Shown here: positions 16,791 through 31,200 of the stretch, one piece after another
Layout: the number at the start of each line of letters is the position of its first letter
How positions within the stretch are numbered: the first letter of the stretch is position 1
Origin: Cytobacillus firmus
Lineage (GTDB): Bacteria > Bacillota > Bacilli > Bacillales > Cytobacillaceae
Length of the DNA: 64,000 nucleotides
Direction: 5' to 3'
Assembly (NCBI RefSeq): GCF_023657595.1
Contig: NZ_CP098323.1
Location: 4,302,001-4,366,000 of the forward strand
Notes under the pieces: generated by a model
The model's input: the letters and a program-made list of their open reading frames with translations, nothing else
Database searches by the model: none
What the model was told of the DNA's origin: nothing
Translations under genes and position numbers: made by a program

Positions 16791-17396
16791 TCATTGAGTG
16801 CTGCTTTTATTAATCATTCCATAAAGGAATAAATGGACAATTTCTTTTGCTAAATCTTCTGGAGTCTTTATCCCTTTAAATAATTTGGTTAATGTCAGGC
16901 GTTCAATAATCCCTGTCAGACTCTCTGCGACAATTCCCATATCAACATCTTCCCTGAAGTATCCTGCCTGCTGTTCTGACAAGAGGTTGGCTTCAATTTG
17001 ACCAGCAAGTATCTCCTTAAATTCGTCGGCATCCGAAGCCATAAAAAAACCGATGCGGGTCAAATTCTTATTTTCCCTAAAAAATGAAAAGATAGCAGTC
17101 AGACCTGAGGTTATTCGTTCAGGCAATGATGACAAATCAACACCTGTTTCTACGCGGCTCCTGGAAGTAAGCTCAGAAATCCGTCTGCGAAACAGGTCGG
17201 TAAGCTCCTGGAAAATGGCATCTTTGCTTTCAAAGTAAAGGTAAAAAGAAGGCTGTGTCAAACCTGCCCTTTTCACAATATCGCTGATTTTTGTATGAAA
17301 ATAGCCTTTCTGCGCAAATTCCTCCGCGGCAACTTCAAGAAGCAATGCGCGGCTCTGCTCCCCGCTGGCCCCTATTTTCCGTCCTCTGTGCCCCAT
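16791..17396 (-). CDS. TetR/AcrR family transcriptional regulator
   Basis: Repressor of 201 residues from the ATG at 17396 (GGAG at suitable spacing; 11 more codons are open upstream). The N-terminal HTH reads AAEEFAQKGYFHTKISDIVK followed by RAGLTQPSFYLYFESKDAIF, the standard TetR signature. The C-terminal ligand domain shows no recognisable specificity. It probably regulates its own small operon with the SinI-like and membrane genes. Ligand unknown. Confidence 0.9.
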   Translation of the reverse strand: MGHRGRKIGASGEQSRALLLEVAAEEFAQKGYFHTKISDIVKRAGLTQPSFYLYFESKDAIFQELTDLFRRRISELTSRSRVETGVDLSSLPERITSGLTAIFSFFRENKNLTRIGFFMASDADEFKEILAGQIEANLLSEQQAGYFREDVDMGIVAESLTGIIERLTLTKLFKGIKTPEDLAKEIVHLFLYGMINKSSTQ

Positions 17397-17635
17397 AAAT
17401 AACAGCTCCGTCTGCATTATATTACTCACAAGTATTATCTACTGCCACTATTGGGAAAGTCAACCAATTATCTGAATTTTTTATTAATAAACAGGAAAAG
17501 TTATGTTATACTCAAAAAGGGAACGTACATTCTTATTTTACACTGTGGGATGGGAAATGGAAAGTTACCGGAAGTAAAATTGAAAAGAAAATAGAAAACA
17601 TTAATTGAGGAAGAATGTTAAAAAAGACAATAAAA

Positions 17636-17660
17636 AACCACCAAATATGTATTTGGTGGA
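17636..17660 (-). terminator. Terminator of ssrA
   Basis: Minus strand CCACCAAAT-acat-ATTTGGTGG followed by TTTTTT; the left arm includes the encoded CCA end of tmRNA. Confidence 0.9.
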
Positions 17661-18013
17661 GACGGAGGGAGTCGAACCCTCGTCCAGAAATATCGGCACT
17701 TAAGCTTCTACGAGTGTAGTCGATATATTCGCGATTCGCTGGTCCTTATGCCTATCGACGGGCGTCCGGCCAGCTAGCCTGGTTGTTCTCTTCCTTCATC
17801 CTCAGGCGGTGGAATCCGGCGTAGCCCACTAAGAGTGAGTCCGCTACCCTACCACATGGGCGATGGAGGGGCGAACCGCTAAAGGCCTATTAGGCAGCTA
17901 AAGCGAAGTTGTTTTGAGTTTTGCCAGTTATTGGCTTTGACGTTTTAACGAGGCCGATCCCCTCGACTCGCAACCTAAGCTCGAACTATCCCTGTCGAAT
18001 CCGTAGCGTCCCC
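17654..18013 (-). ncRNA. ssrA: Transfer-messenger RNA (tmRNA)
   Basis: Rescues stalled ribosomes by trans-translation with SmpB. The 5' end GGGGACG pairs over seven bases with CGTCTCC at the 3' end, followed by A and an encoded CCA. The TGGACGAGGGTTCGACTCCC T-arm and the 5' segment GGATTCGACAGGG are diagnostic. The tag frame (17925-17890) starts at GGC and reads GKTQNNFALAA before TAA; with the alanine carried on the tmRNA the tag is AGKTQNNFALAA. Length 360. smpB, its protein partner, is upstream on the same strand, as in B. subtilis. Confidence 0.97.
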
Positions 18014-18141
18014 ATTATAATAGGTCTGCGCCGAATCTTATTCAGCACGCTGACGTTCGGATAAGCTCGAAATAGATGAGCTAAAGTTTGTGTCACTCGC
18101 TGTGACAATTACTATTATAGCACACTGAACAAATTTTTCAA
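18014..18141 (-). promoter_or_regulatory. ssrA promoter and 5' leader with hairpin
   Basis: TTGAAA (18141-18136), 16-base spacer, TATAAT (18119-18114). Transcription from here would add a leader of about 90 bases before the mature 5' end. The leader begins with the hairpin TGTCAC-agcga-GTGACA (18107-18091). Removal by RNase P is the general rule for tmRNA. Confidence 0.7.
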
Positions 18142-18157
18142 TTGTAAGGTTCTGGAT

Positions 18158-18625
18158 TTACATTTTCTGCCTTTCGCGGAAAGCACGCTCAACCTCACGC
18201 TTGGCTTCTTTCTTCTTCAGATCCTCACGCTTGTCATATTTCTTTTTACCCCTCGCCAGGCCAATTAAAACTTTTGCATAACCATTCTTGAGGTACATTT
18301 TTAATGGAACGATCGAGTAGCCGACTTCCTTAGACTCACCAATCAGCTTGCTGATTTCTTTTCTGTGCAGGAGAAGCTTTCTGGTCCTTAGCGGATCGTG
18401 ATTGTAACGGTTTCCCTGCTCATAAGGACTGACATGCATGCCGAAAAGATAGATTTCATTGTTTTGAATTCTTGCATATGAGTCCTTCAGATTCACCTTG
18501 CCCGCTCGGATCGATTTAATCTCCGTCCCCTGCAGAACAATTCCCGCTTCATATGTTTCTTCTATAGCATAGTCATGATAGGCCTTTTTATTTTGCGCAA
18601 CCATTTTGCCAGTTCCTTTTGGCAT
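18158..18625 (-). CDS. smpB: SsrA-binding protein SmpB
   Basis: Binds tmRNA and delivers it to stalled ribosomes. 155 residues from the ATG at 18625 behind AAAGGGGGGATTC; the ORF has 16 extra codons upstream, but [19 protein letters not shown] is the natural N-terminus. The OB-fold segments [21 protein letters not shown] and [20 protein letters not shown] and the basic C-terminal tail ([26 protein letters not shown]) are all typical. The gene lies 145 bases upstream of ssrA and downstream of rnr. Confidence 0.97.
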   Translation of the reverse strand: MPKGTGKMVAQNKKAYHDYAIEETYEAGIVLQGTEIKSIRAGKVNLKDSYARIQNNEIYLFGMHVSPYEQGNRYNHDPLRTRKLLLHRKEISKLIGESKEVGYSIVPLKMYLKNGYAKVLIGLARGKKKYDKREDLKKKEAKREVERAFRERQKM

Positions 18626-18774
18626 GTTGAATCCCCCTTTGCTCCCCTTTCCTGTTATCAGGAAATGCAGCATCCGTTCTCTAGCGGTTCCTCTATTATA
18701 GCAAAATTGCGTGCCCCTCTCAACGAGGAGCCTTGCCGGGAAGGAAAGAGAGAGCCTTTAAGGCCCTCCCGCTT

Positions 18775-21099
18775 TTACCTCTTCTTTTTCTTCCGCTTTG
18801 CTTTTGGCGCATTTTCGTAATGCTTTTTCTCTTTTTTCTTTCTTGGACCGCCTGAACTGTTTCCTTTGCCCTGATCAGACTTCCCTCTGCGCGGCTTTTT
18901 CTCGGTGCTGCCAGTCTTGAACACTTTTGGCGCTTCCCGAGTTTCCCGTCTGCGGGTGCCCTTCATGCCGACGATTTCAAAATCAATCGAGCGTTCGTCT
19001 TTGTTTACATTAACGACACGGACTGTAATCTCGTCGCCGATGCGGTAGACATTGCCTGTACGCTCCCCGATCATCGCCATCTGGCGCTCGTCATAGCGGT
19101 AATAATCGTCTGTCATATAGCTGACATGGATAAGTCCTTCAATCGTGTTTGGAAGCTCGACAAACATGCCAAAGTTTGTAACAGAGCTGATGATCCCATC
19201 ATATTCCTCGCCGATTTTGTCAGCCATATATTCCGCTTTCTTCAGTTCATCTGTTTCGCGTTCTGCTTCAACTGCACGGCGCTCCATATTGGAAGAGTGC
19301 TCAGCAATATCAGGCAGCTGTACATTCCATTTTTCCCTTGTCGCCTGATCCAGCTTGCCTTCAATTAAGTAGGTGCGGATAAGTCTGTGGACAATTAAGT
19401 CCGGGTAACGGCGGATCGGTGATGTGAAGTGTGTGTAAAACTCTGTTGATAACCCGAAGTGCCCAAGGCTCTCTTCAAAGTATTTCGCCTGCTGCATAGA
19501 GCGCAGCATCACTGTGCTGACAACCATTTCTTCCGGTTTTCCCTGAACCTCTTCGATGATTTCCTGAAGGGCCCGCGGGTGAACGGAATTGGCTGTTCCT
19601 TTTACGATATAGCCAAAGTTGGTGATAAACTCGAAGAATCTTCTAAGCTTATCTTCCTTCGGATCTTCATGGATACGGTAAATGAACGGTACATCCATCC
19701 AATGGAAGTGCTCAGCAACAGTTTCATTGGCTGCGAGCATAAACTCTTCAATCAGGCGCTCTGCAATCGAGCGTTCGCGCAATGCGACTTCTGTCGGGTT
19801 GCCCTCTTCATCCACAATGACCTTCGCTTCTTTAAAATCAAAGTCGATGGCTCCGCGATGCATTCTCTTTTTACGGAGAATTAGAGAAAGCTCCTTCATC
19901 AGTTCGAACATCGGCACAAGCGGTTGGTATCTGTTGATAAGTTCTTCGTCCTGCTCTTCTAAAATCTTATTCACATCTGAATAAGTCATTCGTTCCGTTG
20001 TTTTAATCACACTCTGGAAAATCTCGTGATTCACTACTTCTCCATCCGATGTGATTTCCATCTCACAAGAAAGGGTAAGCCGGTCCACTTTTGGATTCAA
20101 TGAGCAAATGCCATTTGATAAGCGATGCGGGATCATCGGGATAACCCGGTCCACTAAATACACAGAGGTTGCCCGCTCTTCCGCTTCCCTGTCAATCGGG
20201 GAATCCTCACGGACATAGTATGTGACATCGGCAATATGAACGCCAAGCTTGTAATTGCCGTTATCCATTTTTTTAACCATTACTGCATCATCAAGATCCT
20301 TTGCATCCGCACCGTCTATTGTGACAATAACTTCATTTCTCAAATCACGGCGGTTTTCAAGCTCACTTGGATCAATCGTATCCGGCGTTTCTTCAGCCTG
20401 CTTAAGCACCTCATCAGGAAACTCAAGCGGAAGGCCATGCTTGTGAATAACAGAGAGAATATCCACACCGGGGTCGTTTTTATGCCCAAGTATGTCAATA
20501 ACTTCTCCTTCTGCACTCTTTCTGCCTTCTGGATAAGTGGTCAGTTTTACAACGACCTTATGCCCTTCAACTGCACCTTTTGATGCTGCTTTGGGGATAA
20601 AAATATCGCTGGCAAACTTTTTATCATCCGGGATCACAAATCCAAAGTGCTTGCTTTCCGTATACGTTCCAACAATTTGTGTCACACCGCGCTCTAAGAT
20701 GCGGACAATCGTGCCTTCCCGCCTCTGGCCGGAACTCTCAGACGTCACACGCGCGAGAACGATATCTCCATTTAAGGCATTATTTGTTTCATTGGGCGGG
20801 ATAAATATATCATCCATTCCCTGCTCTTCCGGAATGACAAAGGCAAATCCCTTTGCATGGCCGGAAAGCTTCCCGCGGATCAGGTTCATTTTTTCAGGCA
20901 GGCCATAGCGATTGCTTCTCGTTCTGACAACAAGCCCTTTTTCCTCCATGACAACAAGCGCCTTAACGAAATCTTTGAAGCCTGTGGAATCCTCAATTCC
21001 AAATGCGGCTTCCAGCTCCTGGACCGTCAATGGCTTATAGGCTTCATCCTTCATATAATGAAGCAGCTTGTCGATCAGCTGTTGTATATTATTTTCCAT
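18775..21099 (-). CDS. rnr: Ribonuclease R
   Basis: 3'-5' exoribonuclease that degrades structured RNA and non-stop mRNA and works with tmRNA. 774 residues: N-terminal winged helix (about 1-75), two cold-shock domains, the RNB catalytic domain with [14 protein letters not shown] (the catalytic aspartates, around 270), then the S1 domain ([18 protein letters not shown], about 635) and a Lys/Arg-rich tail. The start follows GAGGGATGAAGAT. It lies 36 bases after the esterase gene and is probably cotranscribed with it, as in the B. subtilis secG-yvaK-rnr-smpB cluster. Confidence 0.97.
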   Translation of the reverse strand: MENNIQQLIDKLLHYMKDEAYKPLTVQELEAAFGIEDSTGFKDFVKALVVMEEKGLVVRTRSNRYGLPEKMNLIRGKLSGHAKGFAFVIPEEQGMDDIFIPPNETNNALNGDIVLARVTSESSGQRREGTIVRILERGVTQIVGTYTESKHFGFVIPDDKKFASDIFIPKAASKGAVEGHKVVVKLTTYPEGRKSAEGEVIDILGHKNDPGVDILSVIHKHGLPLEFPDEVLKQAEETPDTIDPSELENRRDLRNEVIVTIDGADAKDLDDAVMVKKMDNGNYKLGVHIADVTYYVREDSPIDREAEERATSVYLVDRVIPMIPHRLSNGICSLNPKVDRLTLSCEMEITSDGEVVNHEIFQSVIKTTERMTYSDVNKILEEQDEELINRYQPLVPMFELMKELSLILRKKRMHRGAIDFDFKEAKVIVDEEGNPTEVALRERSIAERLIEEFMLAANETVAEHFHWMDVPFIYRIHEDPKEDKLRRFFEFITNFGYIVKGTANSVHPRALQEIIEEVQGKPEEMVVSTVMLRSMQQAKYFEESLGHFGLSTEFYTHFTSPIRRYPDLIVHRLIRTYLIEGKLDQATREKWNVQLPDIAEHSSNMERRAVEAERETDELKKAEYMADKIGEEYDGIISSVTNFGMFVELPNTIEGLIHVSYMTDDYYRYDERQMAMIGERTGNVYRIGDEITVRVVNVNKDERSIDFEIVGMKGTRRRETREAPKVFKTGSTEKKPRRGKSDQGKGNSSGGPRKKKEKKHYENAPKAKRKKKKR

Positions 21100-21135
21100 A
21101 TCTTCATCCCTCCTCAGGGAGATTTTCTTTTGTTA

Positions 21136-21882
21136 TTATTCTTCCCAATCAAGCTTTTCTAAAAACTCATATACATCTTCATGCAGCTGGTCACGCTCTT
21201 TATCAAGAGTAATGACGTGCCCGGATTCTTCGTACCACTTGAGCTTCTTTAAGTCATTCTCCACTTCATTGAAAATGATGTTAGCGCTGTCCGTGTTGAT
21301 CATATGGTCATGTCGTGCCTGTACAACAAATGTCGGGGAGTAAATCATATCCACATGATTGCGTACATCCGCGATCAGCTCCTGTAGTGCCTTTAATGTA
21401 TTCATCGGTGTTTTTTGGAACTCTTCCATTTCCTGCTCAATTTGGTCTTCCGTCTTTCCTTCAAGTCTCTTATATTCTCTTGCGTAGCTCAGAATTCCTT
21501 CATACATGACTTCTTCGCTTTTTATGTACATAGGTGCGCACATCGGGACAATACCCTTTACAGGTACAGTGTAACCCAATTTAAGGGAAAATACGCCGCC
21601 AAGTGAAAGTCCGGCCACTGCAATTTCTTTATGTCCCTTATTTTTCAGAAATCCGTACCCTTCCATTACATCTTTCCACCAGTCTTCCGGGCCTGTATGA
21701 ACAAGCTCTTCGGGCGGAACCCCATGTCCTTTATATTGCGGCGCATGGCAGGTGTAGCCCTTTGTTTCGAGAAACCTTGCCATCATTCTGACATCTGCTG
21801 TATTTCCGGTAAACCCATGCAGCAGCAGGACTGCTCTGTTTCCATTTCCAAATGTAAACGGTTTTGGTGCAACAACTCTCAT
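21136..21882 (-). CDS. est: Carboxylesterase (Est30/YvaK family)
   Basis: Alpha/beta-hydrolase of 248 residues that hydrolyses short-chain esters, cytosolic. The oxyanion segment [14 protein letters not shown], nucleophile elbow GLSLGG (Ser about 94) and C-terminal ESGHVITLD (catalytic His) are all present; the Asp is in [12 protein letters not shown]. Size and motifs fit Geobacillus Est30 and B. subtilis YvaK. Located between secG and rnr as in B. subtilis. A perfect 16-bp palindrome lies 42 bases upstream of its start. Confidence 0.93.
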   Translation of the reverse strand: MRVVAPKPFTFGNGNRAVLLLHGFTGNTADVRMMARFLETKGYTCHAPQYKGHGVPPEELVHTGPEDWWKDVMEGYGFLKNKGHKEIAVAGLSLGGVFSLKLGYTVPVKGIVPMCAPMYIKSEEVMYEGILSYAREYKRLEGKTEDQIEQEMEEFQKTPMNTLKALQELIADVRNHVDMIYSPTFVVQARHDHMINTDSANIIFNEVENDLKKLKWYEESGHVITLDKERDQLHEDVYEFLEKLDWEE

Positions 21883-21923
21883 TGATAAAACTCCTTTTAC
21901 CTTATGATTCCTATAATTTTATT

Positions 21924-21939
21924 AATCAAACGTTTGATT
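21924..21939. promoter_or_regulatory. 16-bp palindrome upstream of est (copy 1)
   Basis: AATCAAACGTTTGATT, a perfect palindrome between secG and est. The same 16 bases occur as the centre of a longer palindrome at 62150-62173. It has the size and symmetry of a repressor operator (TetR-type proteins use such sites); the cognate protein is unknown. Confidence 0.55.
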
Positions 21940-22018
21940 GAATCTGCATTCCTTATTTTTAGCAAACAGCGGGGGAACATGCCAATAAAAAGCTTTCTTA
22001 AGCGAAAACAGCCGAAGA

Positions 22019-22050
22019 AAAATAAAAGCCTGACCTTCTGAAGGCCAGGC
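22019..22050 (-). terminator. Terminator of secG
   Basis: Minus strand GCCTGGCCTT-cag-AAGGTCAGGC, one mismatch, followed by TTTTATTTTT. Confidence 0.85.
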
Positions 22051-22061
22051 GCTGCGTTCAT

Positions 22062-22295
22062 TTATATCGCAAAATAAGAAACTAAAACAGTAAGTACAAA
22101 GAACAAGACAGAAAGAACAACCGTGATGCGGTGAAGAACCAGATCAATACCGCGTGCTTTTTGCTTTCCAAAAAGCTGCTCTGCTCCTCCTGAAATGGCA
22201 CCGGAAAGACCTGCGCTTTTACCAGATTGAAGGAGTACAACTACAATAAGACCAATCGAAACAATGACTAAAAGGGTAATCAATAATGTATGCAT
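22062..22295 (-). CDS. secG: Preprotein translocase subunit SecG
   Basis: Small membrane subunit of the SecYEG export channel, 77 residues. Two transmembrane helices (about 3-24 and 51-75) are joined by a cytoplasmic loop containing [20 protein letters not shown], the conserved SecG motif. It follows AGGAGGTGGC. It heads the secG-est-rnr-smpB-ssrA cluster but has its own terminator. Confidence 0.96.
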   Translation of the reverse strand: MHTLLITLLVIVSIGLIVVVLLQSGKSAGLSGAISGGAEQLFGKQKARGIDLVLHRITVVLSVLFFVLTVLVSYFAI

Positions 22296-22442
22296 GAAGC
22301 CACCTCCTGAAAACGTACAATCACATTATTCTTAATTTATCACATTATGGTGGTATTCACAATAAGATTTTGGCAGGACCTGTTAGCTGGAAGGACTTTT
22401 ATAGCTGTTCAGAGAATTTATATTGTGAAAGGACTGATGCCT

Positions 22443-23435
22443 GTGATAGTAAAAGAACGAAAGGTTCCTGATTTTATAAGAAGTATGGAGGTACTGTTGA
22501 GAAGGCTGCCAGGAACACATTCGAAAAGAGCATTAATTGAAAATGATCTAATCAAGCGGAGGGCTGGTTTTCGTGGAGAAGAAGCCGTAGATTATTTCTT
22601 AAAAGATTTAGCCGAGTTCATGATTCTGAAGGATATTCGGCTTTCCAACGGATACGGCGGCTTCTATCAAATCGATGTGCTACTACTATGTTCAAACTTC
22701 CTTATTATCCTCGAAATTAAGAACATCTCCGGTACTATTTATTTTGACCCCACATTTAATCAGCTGATCCAGAGCAAGCATGAGAATGAAAGAGGGTTTC
22801 TTGATCCCTTGATACAAGCTGAAAGACAGCAAAAGGAACTTGCAAAATTGTTGGCTGATAGAAAGATTCGCACACCCATTGAGTACCTTGTTGTAATCAG
22901 CAATCCGTCTACTGTTATCAAGACTTCCTCTTATCACAAAATGGCCTTAGAAAAGGTGCTGCATGCGAGCCATTTGAGAGAAAGGATAGAAAAGCTAAAA
23001 GTGAAATATCCAGAAGAGAAATTAACATACAGAGAGATCAGAAAGTTAAGCAGAGCTATTATTAAAGAACACACTCCTGCTAATTACAATGTTCTGAAAT
23101 ACTATGACATAGATATAAAAGAGATTATTACCGGGATTCAATGTCCGGCATGCAGCAGATTTTCAATGAAAAGGGTGCGGGGCACCTGGAAATGCAGCAG
23201 TTGCCAATCTGCTGATAAGGAAGCACATATTAGAACCCTCCATGATTACCTCCTTTTAATCAGTTCCTCCATAACGAATCAGCAATTTCGGGAATTCACC
23301 CATCTATCCTCCTCAAATATTGCAAAAAAGCTGCTTACTGGAATGAAACTTCCCTATTCAGGTTCATTTAAGGACAGAAGCTACCAATTATCTGCCGATT
23401 TTTTTGAAGGACTTCATTTTACCGGCCGAAAATGA
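22443..23435 (+). CDS. NERD domain protein with C-terminal zinc ribbon (paralogue 2)
   Basis: 330-residue paralogue of the protein at 9937-10908. The GTG at 22443 is chosen because MIVKERKVPDF lines up with the start of paralogue 1 (MIAKPRTKPIT) and AAAGGA lies 9 bases upstream; the open frame extends 32 codons further. NERD core: GEE, YQIDVLLL and ILEIKNISGTI (the D...ExK order). The zinc ribbon has CPAC and CSSC. Its final codons run into a 21-bp periodic array. Function unknown; nuclease activity is only inferred from the fold. Faces the convergent eno operon. Confidence 0.8.
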   Translation: MIVKERKVPDFIRSMEVLLRRLPGTHSKRALIENDLIKRRAGFRGEEAVDYFLKDLAEFMILKDIRLSNGYGGFYQIDVLLLCSNFLIILEIKNISGTIYFDPTFNQLIQSKHENERGFLDPLIQAERQQKELAKLLADRKIRTPIEYLVVISNPSTVIKTSSYHKMALEKVLHASHLRERIEKLKVKYPEEKLTYREIRKLSRAIIKEHTPANYNVLKYYDIDIKEIITGIQCPACSRFSMKRVRGTWKCSSCQSADKEAHIRTLHDYLLLISSSITNQQFREFTHLSSSNIAKKLLTGMKLPYSGSFKDRSYQLSADFFEGLHFTGRK

Positions 23436-23511
23436 ATATTTACCGGCCAATTTTTAATATTTACCGGCCAAATCTGGAAAAATACCGGCCAAACTGCCCC
23501 TTTTACCGGCC
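23421..23511. repeat. 21 bp periodic array 2 (core ACCGGCC)
   Basis: ACCGGCC begins at 23421, 23442, 23463, 23484 and 23505, exactly 21 bases apart each time. All but the last are followed by AA or GAAA, and most are preceded by TTT or AT-rich bases; the intervening bases differ. The first copy lies in the last codons of NERD paralogue 2; the rest fill the gap to the eno terminator. Confidence 0.8.
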
Positions 23512-23514
23512 AAG

Positions 23515-23549
23515 CCAAAAAAACAGCCGCCCCACCCGGGACGGCTGCA
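23515..23549 (-). terminator. Terminator of the glycolytic operon (after eno)
   Basis: Minus strand CAGCCGT...GCGGCTG stem with GC-rich centre, followed by TTTTTTTGG. Confidence 0.85.
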
Positions 23550-23558
23550 CAAGCAAGA

Positions 23559-24916
<1,358 letters not shown>

Positions 24917-24918
24917 AG

Positions 24919-28466
<3,548 letters not shown>

Positions 28467-28485
28467 AGCAAAAGGACCTCCTTAC

Positions 28486-28555
28486 CAGAAAAGCGGAAGC
28501 GCCTTGCCTGATGGCTCATAGACTAAAAGCCTCCAGGTTACGGAGCTAAGCACCA
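28486..28555. repeat. Remnant of a common Bacillus intergenic repeat
   Basis: AGAAAAGCGGAAGCGCC followed by a degenerate tail, in the gapA-pgk gap. The opening word is the one I associate with a frequent palindromic repeat of Bacillaceae; a related block (CCCCTAGGAGCCGCAGCTAG) lies inside the repeat element at 58608-58995. Recognition is from memory. Confidence 0.45.
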
Positions 28556-28582
28556 TCCCGGTTAAATAGTTTTACTTAAAAC

Positions 28583-28618
28583 AAAAGGGAGAGGGAATGT
28601 TTCCCTGCTCCCCTTTTA
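28583..28618 (-). terminator. Terminator-like hairpin after gapA
   Basis: Minus strand AAAAGGGGAGCAGGGAA-aca-TTCCCTCTCCCTTTT with a few unpaired bases, followed by GTTTTAAG. It may separate an abundant cggR-gapA message from the full operon transcript. Confidence 0.65.
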
Positions 28619-28724
28619 CCCTTATCCATTATAGACGTTAGCGATTTGAATATCCAACAAGATGAGGTGTTTTTTCAGAGAAAAAATTCAGCTTGTGAAT
28701 GCTTCGCAAAACGAATATTTTTGA

Positions 28725-29759
<1,035 letters not shown>

Positions 29760-29776
29760 TTATATTTGAAAAGGGA

Positions 29777-30799
29777 TTACCCTTTTATCAACTGTTTTGC
29801 TGCACCTTCATCTGTCACTAGTATGGTAGAAGATGGTGCACGTTTCATGTATGCAGCGATGGCTTTAGCCTTTGTGGAGCCGCCTGCCACTGCAATGACA
29901 TGTTCAATTTGTGATAGGTCATCCAGCTGAAGGCCGATGGTCTGAACCTTATGTACAACCTCGCCGCCTTCGTTGAAGTAATAGCCAAATGATTCACCGA
30001 CTGCTTTGGCTTGCTTGATTTTAATCAAATCTTCTTCACTGGTTTTGCGGCGTTCCGCCATTGTAATAGCGTCCCCAATCCCGTGCAAAACCATGCTTGC
30101 CGATTTGATCTGGGTGATTACTTCTTTAATATTGGGTTCTTTAATAATGCTTTCATACATCTCCCTGCTTACCTGGTCCGGCACATACAGGACGCGGTGC
30201 CTGGAATCTGTATGGTCAGCCATTTTGGCACATATGGTGTTAGCCTGGTTTTTAACATCCTCGCCTATTCCGCCACGTGCCGGCACAAACAGCCAATCGC
30301 GTTCAGCAAGATCAGGAGTAAGCATCTCCGCTACGGCTGCCATTGTGGACCCGCCGGTAACTGCGATGATATTTTTTCCTTTGAGCCTTGATTTCATACA
30401 CATTGCTGTGGCTCTGCCAAGCTCCTGCTTCACCCATGGAGATTCATCGCTGTTTCCTGAAACAATGATCGCCTGGCGAATGCCAAGCTTTCGGGATAAT
30501 TCCTGCTCCATTACGGCTATACCCGAAATATCTCTCATTATTCCTTCAAGAGCTTCGAGTAATTCAGTACCATCGGAAGAGAGACTCATTCCTGTACTTG
30601 AAATGCGAATCAGGTTCTGGTCTTTTAGAAATTCAACCTCACTTCTCAGCACTCTTTCCGTCAAACCCATACTGACTGCAAGGCTTCTTCTTCCAACCGG
30701 CTCCATCAGCCCTATGTAATGAAGTATCCCATAGCGCTTCTGCATAACTGCAAGCATATCAGGCAATAATCTTTTTTGAATATCAATTAGTGAGTACAT
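29777..30799 (-). CDS. cggR: Central glycolytic genes repressor CggR
   Basis: SorC/DeoR-type repressor of the gapA operon, relieved by fructose-1,6-bisphosphate. 340 residues from the ATG at 30799 behind AAGGAG; ten more codons are open but the shorter form matches B. subtilis CggR in length. N-terminal HTH RRSLAVSMGLTERVLRSEVE; the sugar-binding domain carries VTGGSTMAAVAEM, VPARGGIGEDVKNQANTI and HGIGDA, typical of the effector site. A good CggR operator lies just upstream. Confidence 0.97.
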   Translation of the reverse strand: MYSLIDIQKRLLPDMLAVMQKRYGILHYIGLMEPVGRRSLAVSMGLTERVLRSEVEFLKDQNLIRISSTGMSLSSDGTELLEALEGIMRDISGIAVMEQELSRKLGIRQAIIVSGNSDESPWVKQELGRATAMCMKSRLKGKNIIAVTGGSTMAAVAEMLTPDLAERDWLFVPARGGIGEDVKNQANTICAKMADHTDSRHRVLYVPDQVSREMYESIIKEPNIKEVITQIKSASMVLHGIGDAITMAERRKTSEEDLIKIKQAKAVGESFGYYFNEGGEVVHKVQTIGLQLDDLSQIEHVIAVAGGSTKAKAIAAYMKRAPSSTILVTDEGAAKQLIKG

Positions 30800-30824
30800 C
30801 CGGAAAGCTCCTTCATCATATGTG

Positions 30825-30860
30825 GTCATTTTTTGTCCCGCATAGACATATTATGTCCCA
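30825..30860 (-). promoter_or_regulatory. CggR operator
   Basis: Minus strand TGGGACATAATATGTC (30860-30845), four bases, then CGGGACAAAAAATGAC (30840-30825): tandem GGGAC-N6-TGNC half-sites as in the known B. subtilis operator (CGGGAC-N6-TGTC-N4-CGGGAC-N6-TGTC). CATAAT inside the first half may be the -10. Confidence 0.85.
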
Positions 30861-30867
30861 CTTACCG

Positions 30868-30912
30868 TAAAAAAAATCACCCTTGCTTCTCCTCAATAAT
30901 AGCAAGAGTGAG
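30868..30912 (-). terminator. Terminator of the rpoN-glutaredoxin unit
   Basis: Minus strand TCACTCTTGCT...AGCAAGGGTGA (11 bp with one T-G pair), then eight T, just upstream of the CggR operator. Confidence 0.85.
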
Positions 30913-30934
30913 TATTGAAATCAACTGATAAAAC

Positions 30935-31183
30935 TCAGTTTTTTTCTGTAAGCGCTTCACTTACGGTAATGGGGTCAATATGCCCGAATTGCACTTCACG
31001 CCCATTAATTTCAACAACTGGAATCATGAGTCCGTACTTCTCAGTCAGGTCATCGCTTTCATCAATATCTTTCTCAATTAACTTAAATTCATATTCTTTC
31101 TTTAAATCCATTAACACACTCTTTGCTTTATCACACAGCGGGCATCTGCTGCGCGTATAAAACACTAGCTCAGGCTGTTTCAA
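30935..31183 (-). CDS. Glutaredoxin-like protein (DUF836 type)
   Basis: 82-residue thioredoxin-fold protein with the redox motif CPLC (Cys14, Cys17) and the conserved cis-Pro segment IPVVEINGREV. Probably a small thiol oxidoreductase or redox carrier; the partner is unknown. It starts 17 bases after the rpoN stop and ends at a terminator before cggR; this rpoN-glutaredoxin-cggR order is common in Bacillaceae. Confidence 0.85.
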   Translation of the reverse strand: MKQPELVFYTRSRCPLCDKAKSVLMDLKKEYEFKLIEKDIDESDDLTEKYGLMIPVVEINGREVQFGHIDPITVSEALTEKN

Positions 31184-31200
31184 TCAGCAAATCTCCTTTG

